NCBI GenBank assembly: GCA_035274845.1
Contig: DATENU010000020.1
Span: 1-64,000 of the forward strand
DNA from: Chthoniobacterales bacterium
GTDB taxonomy: Bacteria > Verrucomicrobiota > Verrucomicrobiia > Chthoniobacterales > UBA10450
Length of the DNA stretch: 64,000 bases
Direction: 5' to 3'
Below are positions 26,956 through 36,287 of the stretch, one piece after another. Both the position numbers and the translations under genes were made by a program. Under the pieces are notes generated by a model. The model was not told the DNA's origin and did not search any database. It saw only the letters and a program-made list of their open reading frames with translations. How positions within the stretch are numbered: position 1 is the first letter of the stretch; every line of letters starts with the position of its first letter.

Positions 26956-27860
26956 GCCGCGAAGATCCTAACTGGCCACGCGCTTCTCAGTGGCTGGCCC
27001 AACGAAAGTCAGGCCCCGCCGCCCTGTCAGTTCTCGGCCTTCCGCTGAACAGCGGCGGAACGCCCGGCCAGTGCGAGCTGGCGCCCGCCGCGATTCGGCA
27101 GGCCCTCGATCGCTACAGCCTTTACGATCCCGGCGACGGGATCGACCTCGCCTCGTTGTCGGTCCTGGACTTTGGGGATGCCCCCCTGGCGGATGGATCG
27201 GTTGAAGAAATATTCTTTCGCACGGTTCAGAGCATCAAGAAAGCGGCGACGGAGAGCGTTGCCAACGTGCTCTTCGGCGGAGACAGCGCGATCACCTACC
27301 CGGCTGTGCACGCGCTCAACCTTCCGTTCGCGCGCTGCGGCCTGCTCACTTTCGATGCGCATCACGACGTGCGCGATCTCCAAGGCGGGCCGACGCCGGA
27401 CAACCCAATTCGCGCTTTGCTGCGCGCGGGACTCCCGGGAACGAACATTATCCAAATCGGGATTCAGCCTTTTACCAATTCGCCGGCCTGCGCCCAGGTG
27501 GCGCACGACTCTGCGATCACCATCCTCACGGCAGACGAGGCCCAGACGCGGGGAATTGAGTCGGCGGTGTCGGATGCCCTGGAATTGCTGGCTGCAAAAA
27601 CCGACGCCATTTATGTGAATCTCGATCTGGATGTGCTCGATCGCGCCTTTGCCCCTGCGTGTGCCGGTTCCCGGCCGGGCGGGCTTTCGCCGTGGATGTT
27701 GAGGAGAGGAGCCTATCTGTGCGGGGCGCATCCGTTAGTTCGGATCATCGATATTGTTGAAGTCGATCCGACCAAAGACGTCGCCGATTGCACCGTCCTG
27801 GCGGCAGCGTCGTTTTTCCTGGCTTTCGCCTCGGGGGTTGCACAACGGCTAAAAAGTTGA
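26952..27860 (+). CDS. hutG: Arginase-family protein, putative formimidoylglutamase
   Basis: 302 residues in the ureohydrolase fold. Motifs are LFGGDSAITYP (~107-117), LLTFDAHHDVRD (~132-143), NLDLDVLDRAFAPAC and IVEVDPTKDV. In metal-active members the first motif is GGDHS; here the metal-ligand His is a Ser. The other Asp/His ligands (DAHHD, DLDVLD) remain. Operon position suggests HutG (formiminoglutamate to glutamate plus formamide), but FtcD next door does the same job by another route. GTG start overlaps ftcD; a TTGA overlap leads into hutI. Confidence 0.75.
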   Translation: MSREDPNWPRASQWLAQRKSGPAALSVLGLPLNSGGTPGQCELAPAAIRQALDRYSLYDPGDGIDLASLSVLDFGDAPLADGSVEEIFFRTVQSIKKAATESVANVLFGGDSAITYPAVHALNLPFARCGLLTFDAHHDVRDLQGGPTPDNPIRALLRAGLPGTNIIQIGIQPFTNSPACAQVAHDSAITILTADEAQTRGIESAVSDALELLAAKTDAIYVNLDLDVLDRAFAPACAGSRPGGLSPWMLRRGAYLCGAHPLVRIIDIVEVDPTKDVADCTVLAAASFFLAFASGVAQRLKS

Positions 27861-29104
27861 AAACGCTCGCTGTTCTTCACGCAACCCAACTCGTTACCCT
27901 GGCTGGTCCAAAGCGGCCCAGGGTGGGGGAGGAAATGGGTGAGCTGGCCGTCTTAAGAAACGGGGGGATGCTCGTGGAAGACGGTCAGGTCGTGAAGACC
28001 GGCCACTCGGACGAAATCGAGAAGGGGCTGCCGGCTGACACGCTCATTGTGGAGGCCGAGGGGAAAGTTGTGTTGCCAGGGTTCGTGGATGCTCACGCCC
28101 ATCCCGTTTTTGGTGGAAATCGGGTGGATGAATTTGAAATGCGAGCGCGCGGCGCCACCTACGAGGAAATCGCGGCCGGGGGAGGCGGGATTCGCTCGAC
28201 GGTGCGCAAAACCCGGGCCGCGTCGGAAGATGAGCTTCTCGCGCAGGCGAAGAAGCATGCGAATTGGTTTCTTCAGGGCGGGACGACAACCGTCGAAGCC
28301 AAGTCCGGTTATGGATTAACGTTAGAGGACGAGTTGAAGATTCTGCGCGTGATTAGCCGCTTGAGTCGAGAGACGCCGATCGAATTCGTGCCGACCTTTC
28401 TCGGCGCCCACGCGATTCCGGACGAATTCCAAAACGCCCCCGGGCAGTATGTCGCGCTCGTTATCCACAAAATGCTGCCGCGGGTTGCCGAAGAACAACT
28501 GGCCGAAAGCTGCGATATTTTCTGCGAGCGCGGCTATTTCGACATAGCCGATTCGGAAAGGATTCTCCGGGCGGCCCAGGAGCATGGTCTCCGGCTGCGG
28601 ATGCACGTCGATCAATTAGCGAATTCGGGGGGAGCTTTTCTGGCGGCTCGGCTCCGGGCGGCAACAGCGGATCACCTCGAGCAGGTGAACGCGGCCGAAA
28701 TTACCGCACTGGCCGAGGCAGGCGTTCAACCTGTGCTGCTGCCGGGGTCGGTCTACGCGTTGGGCAAAACCCGTTATCCGCCCGCGCGGGAAATGATTCA
28801 GGCCGGCCTGGGCGTGGTTCTCGCCACGGATTTCAATCCGGGTTCGTCTCCGACGCCCTCGATGCCGATGGTGCTATCGCTCGCCAGCACGCAAATGAAG
28901 ATGACGCCGGCGGAAAGCGTGACCGCGGCGACAATAAACGCCGCTTACAGTCTGAACCGCGGCGACCGGATCGGTTCGCTCGAGTCCGGCAAGGACGCGA
29001 ATTTTGTCGTCTACGATTGTCCCGATTATCGGGAGCTGTCGTATTACTTTGGAGTCTCGCGGACGCACGCTGTTTACGTGCGCGGCGAACAGGTGGATTG
29101 GTAG
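27857..29104 (+). CDS. hutI: Imidazolonepropionase
   Basis: Amidohydrolase that opens imidazolone propionate to formiminoglutamate. 415 residues: metal-site HxH in VDAHAHPVFGGNRVDEF, KSGYGL, FLGAHAIP, HVDQLANSGGA, the metal Asp in LATDFNPGSSPTPS and the C-terminal GSLESGKDANFVVYD. TTG at 27857, overlapping the hutG stop as TTGA, gives the normal start; the longer open frame upstream lies inside hutG. Its stop codon lies within an inverted repeat. Confidence 0.93.
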   Translation: MKTLAVLHATQLVTLAGPKRPRVGEEMGELAVLRNGGMLVEDGQVVKTGHSDEIEKGLPADTLIVEAEGKVVLPGFVDAHAHPVFGGNRVDEFEMRARGATYEEIAAGGGGIRSTVRKTRAASEDELLAQAKKHANWFLQGGTTTVEAKSGYGLTLEDELKILRVISRLSRETPIEFVPTFLGAHAIPDEFQNAPGQYVALVIHKMLPRVAEEQLAESCDIFCERGYFDIADSERILRAAQEHGLRLRMHVDQLANSGGAFLAARLRAATADHLEQVNAAEITALAEAGVQPVLLPGSVYALGKTRYPPAREMIQAGLGVVLATDFNPGSSPTPSMPMVLSLASTQMKMTPAESVTAATINAAYSLNRGDRIGSLESGKDANFVVYDCPDYRELSYYFGVSRTHAVYVRGEQVDW

Positions 29105-29151
29105 GGACGGTGCGCGGCGCCGTCCGGACGCCTCAAGCGCGGCGTCCCTAC
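29101..29151. repeat. Imperfect inverted repeat GTAGGGACG...CGTCCCTAC
   Basis: The arms GTAGGGACG (29101-29109) and CGTCCCTAC (29143-29151) enclose a second set of matching blocks (GTGCGCGGCGCCGTCC against GGACGCCTCAAGCGCGGC), so both halves look like copies of one ~25-base element in opposite orientation. It starts in the last codon of hutI and fills most of the gap before tig. It resembles a mobile REP-type element and may also form a strong mRNA hairpin. Confidence 0.6.
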
Positions 29152-29191
29152 CTTGCGCATCACGCGGCACGCCCGTAACGTCGCTGCGCAA

Positions 29192-30532
29192 ATGAAAGTA
29201 GAAGTCGAGAATCAACCGCAAGGCGTCGCCACCCTGCGGATAGAATTACCTCCCGAAGACGTGCGCAAAGAATGGGACGCCATCGCGGCCAATTACTCGC
29301 GTTATGCCCGGATTCCGGGATATCGCGCCGGCAAAGCGCCCCGTCAGGTCATCGAAAAGAAGTTTCGCAAGGAAATTCAGGAGGAGCTGACCAAGGCGCT
29401 CGTTTCCAAGAGCTACCACGAGGCGATTGCGGAAAAGCAGTTGCGGGTCGTTTCCCTGACCGACGTGGGTGACGTCGAATTTGGCGAAGACCGCTCGATG
29501 CGCTTCCGCGCGACGATCGTGACGGCCCCGGAATTCGAGCTTCCGGAATACAAAAACATTCCCGTGCAATTGCCGAGCACAGCGGTCACCGAGGCCGAAA
29601 TCGATACCGCCATCGAGCGTCTACGCGATCAGTCAGCCGATTTCGTCGACGTCGCGGAGCGCGAGCTGGCCATGGGAGACTTTGCCGTCATCGACTTCAC
29701 CGGCGCGATCGACGGTGTGCCGGTGAGCGAGATCGTGCCGGAGGCGAGCAAGAATCTTCATGGCGGGAGGAAATTCTGGCTGCACCTCGCGCCAGAGAAT
29801 TTTCTTCCGAAATTCTGCGAGCAAATCGTCGGGATGAAGCCCGGGGATACCCGAAGCGTGCAGGTTCTCTTTCCCGACGATTTTCCCGTCACCGAACTCG
29901 GCGGGAAGAAAGCGGACTACGCGGTAACCTTGAATGAGATCAAGGAGAAGGTCCTGCCCGCGGTGGACGACGCTTTTGCGGCGAAGCTCATGCCGGACAA
30001 GACGCTGGCCGACTTGCGGCACACGATCGAGCACAATCTCGAGCACGAGAAGGAGCATGAGATCGAACGCGTCAAGGAACAACAGGTCGTAACGTTCCTG
30101 CACGAACGGATCAGTTTCGACCTGCCGCCGAGCCTGCTCAAAAACGAGACGCGGCGGGCGCTCAATGAATTGGTGCATCGGAATCGTGAGCGAGGCGTGC
30201 CCGACGAATTACTCAAAGGCAAAGAGAAGGAGCTGATCGAGGGGGCTGGTTCACTCGCCGCGCACCGTCTGAAAACGAACTTCATTCTTCACCGGATCGC
30301 CGAACAGGAGAAGTTCGAGGTGAGCCGGCAGGAACTGGACGAACGCATCCGCGCGCAGGCCGCGCATTACAACGTTTCCGTGGAAAAAATGAGGAAAGAA
30401 TTTGAAGAAAACGACCGGATGAACGGCCTCGCGGAAGAGATCCTGCTGGGTAAGACCCTTGATTTCCTAAAGTCGAATGTTAGCGTTGAAACGACCTCCG
30501 AAGCACCGGCGGCCGACGCGCCGACGGAATAA
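29192..30532 (+). CDS. tig: Trigger factor
   Basis: Ribosome-bound chaperone with peptidyl-prolyl isomerase activity. 446 residues. The N-terminal domain has the ribosome-docking signature as RIPGYRAGKAPRQVIEKKF (usual GFRxGK). The FKBP-like domain lies at about 155-245 (GDFAVIDFTGAIDGVPV). The C-terminal helical arms follow and end in an acidic tail. ATG at 29192 gives the normal MKVEVENQ start. The tig-clpP-clpX order is widely conserved and supports the call. Confidence 0.95.
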   Translation: MKVEVENQPQGVATLRIELPPEDVRKEWDAIAANYSRYARIPGYRAGKAPRQVIEKKFRKEIQEELTKALVSKSYHEAIAEKQLRVVSLTDVGDVEFGEDRSMRFRATIVTAPEFELPEYKNIPVQLPSTAVTEAEIDTAIERLRDQSADFVDVAERELAMGDFAVIDFTGAIDGVPVSEIVPEASKNLHGGRKFWLHLAPENFLPKFCEQIVGMKPGDTRSVQVLFPDDFPVTELGGKKADYAVTLNEIKEKVLPAVDDAFAAKLMPDKTLADLRHTIEHNLEHEKEHEIERVKEQQVVTFLHERISFDLPPSLLKNETRRALNELVHRNRERGVPDELLKGKEKELIEGAGSLAAHRLKTNFILHRIAEQEKFEVSRQELDERIRAQAAHYNVSVEKMRKEFEENDRMNGLAEEILLGKTLDFLKSNVSVETTSEAPAADAPTE

Positions 30533-30535
30533 AAA

Positions 30536-31231
30536 ATGACCGCCACTAACAAAAATTTCTCTCAATCCGTCCTCATTCCGATGGTGGTCGAACAGACCGG
30601 CCGGGGTGAACGGAGCTACGATATTTATTCCCGGTTGCTGAAGGACCGGATCGTTTTCATCGGAACGCCGATAGACGATCACATTGCCAATCTCGTCATT
30701 GCCCAGCTCCTCTTCCTGCAAATGGAGGACGGGAAGAAGGACATCAATATTTACATTAATTCGCCGGGTGGCTCGGTGACCGCGGGCCTTGCGATCTACG
30801 ACACGATGCAATTCCTGACCTGCGATGTGACGACCTATTGCCTTGGTATGGCCGCCAGCATGGGGGCGGTTTTGCTTTGCGCCGGAACCAAGGGGAAGCG
30901 ATTCGCGCTCCCGAACTCGGATATCATGATCCACCAGGTATCGGGTGGGGCGCAGGGGCAGGCGAGCGATGTGGAGCGGCAGGTGGAATACATGTTCAAG
31001 CTCAAGAAGCGCCTGATCAAGATTATCTCCCAGCACACGGGCAAACCGGAGGACCAGGTCCGGCTGGATTCGGATCGCGATTATTACATGTCGGCGGCCG
31101 AAGCGAAGGCGTATGGCCTGGTGGACGAGGTCATCAAATCCCGCAAGGAAGCGAAGCTCCTGGATGGCGCCTCCCCAGAGGGTGCGGCGGCCATCGCCGA
31201 AGCCGCTTTGCCCCGGAAGATCGAGGAATAA
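30536..31231 (+). CDS. clpP: ATP-dependent Clp protease proteolytic subunit
   Basis: Serine peptidase that forms the 14-mer chamber served by ClpX. 231 residues: catalytic Ser in [13 protein letters not shown], His in [10 protein letters not shown] and Asp in [29 protein letters not shown] is also standard. The C-terminus is about 20-30 residues longer than the shortest family members and ends Glu/Ala-rich. Three bases separate it from tig; clpX follows 24 bases later. Confidence 0.97.
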   Translation: MTATNKNFSQSVLIPMVVEQTGRGERSYDIYSRLLKDRIVFIGTPIDDHIANLVIAQLLFLQMEDGKKDINIYINSPGGSVTAGLAIYDTMQFLTCDVTTYCLGMAASMGAVLLCAGTKGKRFALPNSDIMIHQVSGGAQGQASDVERQVEYMFKLKKRLIKIISQHTGKPEDQVRLDSDRDYYMSAAEAKAYGLVDEVIKSRKEAKLLDGASPEGAAAIAEAALPRKIEE

Positions 31232-31255
31232 AAGCTGCTATTTTAGCCCTTTACC

Positions 31256-32536
31256 ATGGCGCGCGCTTCGAACCTCACAATGTGCTCCTTCTGTGGCAAA
31301 AGCCACGCGGAGGTGCGCAAACTTATCGCCGGCCCGGGCGTCTATATTTGCGATAGCTGCATCAATGTCTGCAAGAGCATCCTGGACAAGGAACTAAACG
31401 AAGATGCGCGCCGGCAGTCTTCAAATATTCGGGTCCCAAAACCGGCGGATATCCGGCGCTCGCTCGACCAATATGTCATCGGGCAGGATATCGCGAAGAA
31501 AACGCTGTCGGTAGCCGTCCACAATCACTTCAAGCGGGTCCTTCAAAGTTCGACGCCCGCCGATACTTCCGCGGCTTTTCAGCCCGATCCTTTCGCGGAC
31601 GTTGAAATCGAGAAGAGCAACATCCTGCTTATTGGCCCGACCGGATCCGGCAAAACCCTTCTGGCCAAGACGCTCGCCAAGATTCTCGATGTGCCCTTTT
31701 GCATCGCGGACGCCACCACCCTCACCGAAGCCGGCTATGTGGGTGAAGACGTCGAAAACATCATTCTGCGATTGCTCCAAAATGCCGATTACGACGTGAA
31801 ACGCGCGGAGATCGGCATCGTCTACATCGATGAGATCGATAAGATTGGCCGCAAGACGGACAACGTCAGCATTACGCGCGACGTCTCAGGTGAAGGCGTC
31901 CAGCAGGCCCTCCTGAAAATTCTCGAAGGCAGCACCTGCAACGTTCCGCCTCAGGGTGGCCGGAAACATCCGCATCAGGAGTACATCCAGGTTAATACCG
32001 AGAAAATTCTGTTTATCTGCGGCGGCGCGTTTGTCGGCCTCGACAAGATCGTGCAGAAGCGGATCGGTCAGCGGATGATGGGTTTCGGCAGCCCCACTTT
32101 GGAAGTCGAGGCTGCGCTGGCGAAAGAAGCTGTCCGGCACGTCGAGCCGGAAGATTTGCTCAGTTTCGGAATGATTCCGGAGTTCATCGGACGTTTGCCC
32201 GTTATCAGCGCCCTCGATGCCCTCACGGAAGAAGAGATGGTCGCGATCCTGACCGACACCAAGAACGCGATGATCAAGCAGTATACCAAGCTGTTCTCGA
32301 TGGAAGGCGTGCGGCTGAGCGTGACCAAGGACGCCTTAAAGGCCCTGGCAGCGCAAGCCGTGACCAAGGGAACCGGGGCGCGCGCCCTGCGATCCATGCT
32401 GGAGCGGATCATGCTCGAGATCATGTACGACGTGCCGAGCCGCGAGGATATCGCCGAGGTCACGATCAATCGGGCCGTGGTGGAAGGGAAGAAGCTTCCG
32501 CTGATTCGGAAGAAGCAGGACAAGGACGCGGCGTAG
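31256..32536 (+). CDS. clpX: ATP-dependent Clp protease ATP-binding subunit ClpX
   Basis: AAA+ unfoldase partner of ClpP. 426 residues. The N-terminal zinc domain is [11 protein letters not shown]...CDSCINVC (residues 10-43). It is followed by [13 protein letters not shown], Walker [14 protein letters not shown], the Walker B region [12 protein letters not shown], the pore-loop GYVGEDV, and the sensor region [12 protein letters not shown]. Adjacent to clpP in the usual order. Confidence 0.98.
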   Translation: MARASNLTMCSFCGKSHAEVRKLIAGPGVYICDSCINVCKSILDKELNEDARRQSSNIRVPKPADIRRSLDQYVIGQDIAKKTLSVAVHNHFKRVLQSSTPADTSAAFQPDPFADVEIEKSNILLIGPTGSGKTLLAKTLAKILDVPFCIADATTLTEAGYVGEDVENIILRLLQNADYDVKRAEIGIVYIDEIDKIGRKTDNVSITRDVSGEGVQQALLKILEGSTCNVPPQGGRKHPHQEYIQVNTEKILFICGGAFVGLDKIVQKRIGQRMMGFGSPTLEVEAALAKEAVRHVEPEDLLSFGMIPEFIGRLPVISALDALTEEEMVAILTDTKNAMIKQYTKLFSMEGVRLSVTKDALKALAAQAVTKGTGARALRSMLERIMLEIMYDVPSREDIAEVTINRAVVEGKKLPLIRKKQDKDAA

Positions 32537-32560
32537 CCGTTGCGCGGCCGCTATTCGTTA

Positions 32561-32621
32561 ATCGTTAAGAGCGTTACATCGGCGGAGCTTTCGCTGTAAC
32601 CATTTAACGATGTAACGTTTT
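32561..32621 (+). terminator. Terminator-like hairpin after clpX with alternative pairing
   Basis: CGTTACATC (32572-32580) pairs with GATGTAACG (32609-32617), followed by TTTT. An overlapping alternative pairs ATCGTTAA (32561-32568) with TTAACGAT (32604-32611). The two right arms share three bases, so the structures exclude each other at that point. It lies between clpX and cinA. It could simply end the tig-clpPX transcript or control cinA. Confidence 0.5.
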
Positions 32622-32631
32622 GTGGTTTCTC

Positions 32632-33867
32632 ATGCGCGTCGTCGTCATCAACACCGGCACCGAGCTACTCCTTGGGGATGTCCTGAATTCCCACCTTTCC
32701 CTTATTGCCCGCGAGATTTTTCCTTTGGGCTTGCGCATTGACCGGCAGATTACCGTGCCGGATGGAGAGGCGATTCGAAAGGCTATCGAGGAGTCTTTGG
32801 GCGCGGCCGAGATCATCTTCATCACGGGCGGACTCGGCCCGACGACGGACGACATCACCCGGGAAATTACCGCGGATCTTTTCGGTCTGAAATTGGAACA
32901 CGATCCGGCGATCCTGAGCGCGATCCAGGAAAGGGCGGCGCGGCGCGGATTCCGGCTCACCGATCGGGTGGCGCGGCAGGCCGATGTTCCCGAGGGCGCA
33001 ACGGTCCTCCCCAACGAGCACGGCAGCGCGCCGGGACTTTATTTGCCGGCGAACGGCGAACTGAAGCGCCCCCATCTTTTCCTTTTGCCCGGTCCGCCGC
33101 GGGAATTGCACCCGATGTTTCGCGGTTCGGTCCTGTCGCTTCTGGGCAAAATCGTTCCCCCGGAAAACGCGGCGGTTGAGCGACAGGTGCTGCGGATCGC
33201 GGGAATGGGAGAATCGCTCGTGGAAGAAGCGGTCGGCGAACAATTGCTGAAACTTCCGGGCCTCGAGCTTGGCTATTGTGCTCGCCCCGGAGAGATGGAT
33301 CTTCGTTTGATAGGCCCACCGTCGGTCATTGCGCAGGCCCGGCAAATAGTCACCGAAAAGCTCGGTCCCTCGATCTTTTCGACCGATGGCAGCAACCTGG
33401 AAACGGTCGTCGTGAAAATGCTGACGGAACAGAATCGGACGCTGGCGTTGGTCGAATCGTGCACCGGTGGCTACCTCGCTCACCGCCTGACAAATGTCCC
33501 CGGCGCCTCCGCGGTTCTGCTTGCCGGTTACGTGACCTACTCGAACGAGGCGAAGACTGGCGCCGTGGGAGTCAATCCGGCCCTGATTGCTGAACACGGA
33601 GCCGTGAGCAGGCAGGTCGCCACCGCGATGGCGGAAGGCGCTCGCAAAAAAAGCAGCGCGGATTTCGCTCTGGCGACCACGGGAATTGCAGGCCCTTCCG
33701 GCGGCAGCGACGAGAAACCGGTCGGCACGGTTTTCATCGCGCTCGCGGCCCCGGATCAACCCACGAAGATCCAGAAGCGTTTTTTCCCGGACGATCGGCC
33801 GACGTTCAAAGAGCTGACCGCCCAGGCCGCGCTCGAAATGCTCCGGCGCGCCTTGATCGCGAGTTAG
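32632..33867 (+). CDS. cinA: CinA-like protein (nicotinamide-nucleotide amidase type)
   Basis: 411 residues from ATG 32632. The N-terminal molybdopterin-binding-like domain has VINTGTELLLGDVLNSH and FITGGLGPTTDDITREI. The C-terminal CinA domain has ALVESCTGGYLAHRLTNVPG and TTGIAGPSGGSDEKPVGTVFIAL, the region with nicotinamide-mononucleotide deamidase activity. Two-domain layout is standard. It overlaps the convergent L,D-transpeptidase gene by four bases. Confidence 0.92.
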   Translation: MRVVVINTGTELLLGDVLNSHLSLIAREIFPLGLRIDRQITVPDGEAIRKAIEESLGAAEIIFITGGLGPTTDDITREITADLFGLKLEHDPAILSAIQERAARRGFRLTDRVARQADVPEGATVLPNEHGSAPGLYLPANGELKRPHLFLLPGPPRELHPMFRGSVLSLLGKIVPPENAAVERQVLRIAGMGESLVEEAVGEQLLKLPGLELGYCARPGEMDLRLIGPPSVIAQARQIVTEKLGPSIFSTDGSNLETVVVKMLTEQNRTLALVESCTGGYLAHRLTNVPGASAVLLAGYVTYSNEAKTGAVGVNPALIAEHGAVSRQVATAMAEGARKKSSADFALATTGIAGPSGGSDEKPVGTVFIALAAPDQPTKIQKRFFPDDRPTFKELTAQAALEMLRRALIAS

Positions 33868-34544
33868 GGATCGACGCGGACCGGCGTGCCGACCTTCACG
33901 TGCGCGTAAAAGGCAGCCGCAGCCGGCTCCGGCATGCGAACGCAACCATGCGACGCCGGGTAGCCCGGGAGAATTCCCACGTGCATTCCGACGCCTTCAC
34001 CCGTCAGGCGCATGAACCATTTCATCGAGGCACCGACGAAATGGGTACCGCTGGGCGCCGAATCGATCCGGGCGCTGATTCCGCCCCTCACCGTTCGGCC
34101 CTGGGAATCCTTGTAGTCGCCGTAGAGACTGGAGTGATGATCTTTGTCCTTTTCGAGCACGGTGAAATTGCCGCTCGGAGTGGTGTGGCCCCGTTTCCCG
34201 GAGGAGATTGGGCTGTCGATGGCGATTTCTTCGCCGGTCATCAGATAAGCGCGCTGTTTCGTCAGGGAAACAATGACGTGCGAGTTCTCGGGCGTCGTCT
34301 TCTGAAGCACGGCGTTGTTGGTGCTAATCGGGAGTTGCTTTGAGATCAGGTCGCTGGCTTTTTTCATCGGCTGGGGAGCGGCCGGTGAAGTGGAAGGCGC
34401 GAGCCTGGGAGGGTTTTGGCGCGTCTGGGTCGTTTTGGCCGGGGCGGGTGGCGGAGTCCGCCGTGGGATCTGGCCGGACGCCGAAGCCAGGGCAAAAGCG
34501 ACACACCCTGCGACGAAGCTGGATCGAATAAAAACAGAGCTCAC
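33864..34544 (-). CDS. Exported YkuD-family L,D-transpeptidase
   Basis: 226 residues with a signal peptide (SSFVAGCVAFALASASG). A Pro/Thr-rich linker runs to ~residue 60. The YkuD domain includes KQRAYLMTGEEIAIDSPISSGKRGHTTPSGNF and the catalytic HVGILPGYPASHGCVRMP, with the active-site Cys. Probably makes 3-3 cross-links or anchors proteins to peptidoglycan in the periplasm. It is followed, on the other strand, by cinA and shares direction with the neighbour at 34551. Confidence 0.88.
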   Translation of the reverse strand: MSSVFIRSSFVAGCVAFALASASGQIPRRTPPPAPAKTTQTRQNPPRLAPSTSPAAPQPMKKASDLISKQLPISTNNAVLQKTTPENSHVIVSLTKQRAYLMTGEEIAIDSPISSGKRGHTTPSGNFTVLEKDKDHHSSLYGDYKDSQGRTVRGGISARIDSAPSGTHFVGASMKWFMRLTGEGVGMHVGILPGYPASHGCVRMPEPAAAAFYAHVKVGTPVRVDP

Positions 34545-34550
34545 GTTGAT

Positions 34551-35414
34551 TTAGCTTCCGGTGTAAGTATCGATTCGCTTGAGCCAGCCAGGAAGCCAGC
34601 GTGTTTCGTTCCGCTCCGGTGGCGAATTTCGGACCCGGTTTCTCAAGACGGTTTTAGCTGATTCCGCGAAGCTTTTGACGGCGTCACGTCCATTGGTTTC
34701 CTGCGACATTCCCTGAAGCACTTGTAACAATCCCCAACCCTGTCCTGCGTAACGCTCCGTGGCAAGAACACCTTCTCCTTTAAAATTCACGTAATCGACC
34801 AGCGCATAACATCCCATGGCGGAGCTTGCCACCCGGTCGAAGCGCTGCTGCACCCGGGCGGTGTTGCCTCCCCCGCTTTCTGCCAGCATTTTTGGAAGCG
34901 CCTGTTGCAACCGTTTGACGAGGAATTCCGCCTGAAGATCGATCGTTTTGGCGAGGAAGGCGCGCAATTCCCTCATTGGGGCGCTTTGGGCAGCCTGGTT
35001 GAATTCGGCGCGGGAATTCCAGGGACACTCCCCCCTGGCTTTCAAAACCGCTGGAAGCACCGTGCCTCGCTCGACTGCAAACGCGACAAATTTCGGAAAA
35101 CTTTCCTCGAACGGGCCACGAACGCCTTTCGGGTACCAGATGAAGTGCCCGATGCCGAGCGAGGCAAAATTTTCCCCGGAATTCCAGGAAGTCAGGCCGG
35201 CCACTGTCCCGCCGCATTCGTTTTGCCAGATCCGATTTCCAATCCGGCGGGTTTCGGCGGGCGAGAGATTGATCGCGGCGATGCTGCTCGAGGCTGCGGC
35301 GATCACGAGGGCCGCCACGAGGAGGCTGGGGAGGCTCCGGCGGGGCGGGAGGGCTGCGCTTGACGATCCGGGTTTCCTCTCTAGCGTGCCAGTTCCCGCA
35401 GCGCCTAGATTCAC
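34551..35414 (-). CDS. Exported protein of unknown family, possibly lysozyme-like
   Basis: About 287 residues after a GTG at 35414, which gives a signal-peptide-like start (LPSLLVAALVIAAASSSIAA). In-frame ATGs at 35459 and 35522 are also possible but overlap the divergent FKBP gene and its promoter. The mature part has RIWQNECGGTVAGLTSWNSG-ENFASLGIGHFIWYPKG, whose Glu and G-H-F pattern suggest a muramidase-like fold; this is only a guess. It lies beside a transpeptidase gene, consistent with a cell-wall role. No family is recognised firmly. Confidence 0.6.
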   Translation of the reverse strand: MNLGAAGTGTLERKPGSSSAALPPRRSLPSLLVAALVIAAASSSIAAINLSPAETRRIGNRIWQNECGGTVAGLTSWNSGENFASLGIGHFIWYPKGVRGPFEESFPKFVAFAVERGTVLPAVLKARGECPWNSRAEFNQAAQSAPMRELRAFLAKTIDLQAEFLVKRLQQALPKMLAESGGGNTARVQQRFDRVASSAMGCYALVDYVNFKGEGVLATERYAGQGWGLLQVLQGMSQETNGRDAVKSFAESAKTVLRNRVRNSPPERNETRWLPGWLKRIDTYTGS

Positions 35415-35445
35415 AATCCCAACTGCGCGCGGCCTTCTTCTTTTT

Positions 35446-36258
35446 ATGAAACGTATCATTATTTGCCTGGCCGTTCTTGGCGCGGCTTCGATTGGTTTAG
35501 CCGAGGATAAAGTACAGCTCAAAGATCAAAAGGACAAAGCGAGCTACAGCATTGGCCATGATATTGGCACCACTTTCAAGAAGCAAAGTGTCGAGCTCAA
35601 CTCCGACGTATTTTTTGCCGGCTTCAAGGACGCTCTCGCCGGCAAGGAAGCGATGAAGAAGGAAGATCGGGACAAGGTCCTGCAGGATTTTCAAAAGGAA
35701 ATGATGGAGAAACAGGCGGCAAACACGAAAAAAGCAGCGGAAAAAAACGCCGCCGAAGGGGAGAAATTCCTGGCGGAAAACGCCAAGAAGGACGGAGTGA
35801 AAACGACGGCAAGCGGGCTGCAGTACAAAGTCCTGAAGGAAGGCAGTGGCGATCCGCCCAAGGCGACCGATACGGTGGTGACGAATTATAAAGGGACCCT
35901 GCTCGATGGGACGGAATTCGATAGTTCCTACAAGCGGAATGAGCCTGCGACCTTCCCGGTTAGCCGCGTCATTCCCGGCTGGACGGAAGCGTTGCAGCTG
36001 ATGAAGCCGGGTTCCAAGTACCAGCTTTTTATTCCCGGGAAACTCGCTTACGGCGAACGTGGGGCGGGACGTGATATCGGTCCAAACGCGACCCTGATTT
36101 TTGAAGTGGAGCTTTTAAGCGTCAAACCGCCGGAAGCGCCGGTGACGGTGGCTCCGGGTGCCGTGGCGCCTGGGACAACCCAGGTGAAGCCGTCGCCTGC
36201 CGGGTCCAATGCGCCGACTGCAACGCCGACGGCGCCGGCGAGACCCACCGCGAAGTAA
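35446..36258 (+). CDS. FKBP-type peptidyl-prolyl isomerase (Mip/FkpA-like)
   Basis: 270 residues with a signal peptide (KRIIICLAVLGAASIGLAE). A helical N-terminal dimerisation domain (DKASYSIGHDIGTTFKKQ to ~120, Lys/Glu-rich) precedes the FKBP domain at ~125-225 (ASGLQYKVLKEGSG, DGTEFDSSYKR, VIPGWTEALQLMKPGSKYQL, PGKLAYGERG). A Pro/Ala/Thr tail follows. Periplasmic folding helper. The ATG is 31 bases from the GTG proposed for the divergent gene, so the promoter region is very tight or overlaps it. Confidence 0.9.
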   Translation: MKRIIICLAVLGAASIGLAEDKVQLKDQKDKASYSIGHDIGTTFKKQSVELNSDVFFAGFKDALAGKEAMKKEDRDKVLQDFQKEMMEKQAANTKKAAEKNAAEGEKFLAENAKKDGVKTTASGLQYKVLKEGSGDPPKATDTVVTNYKGTLLDGTEFDSSYKRNEPATFPVSRVIPGWTEALQLMKPGSKYQLFIPGKLAYGERGAGRDIGPNATLIFEVELLSVKPPEAPVTVAPGAVAPGTTQVKPSPAGSNAPTATPTAPARPTAK

Positions 36259-36287
36259 TCGAGGCTGCGCCGGGATTTGGCAAGCTG

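Noticed and set aside
32665-33945. A 426-codon open frame antisense to cinA
   Set aside because: Shadow frame; cinA motifs on the plus strand are complete.
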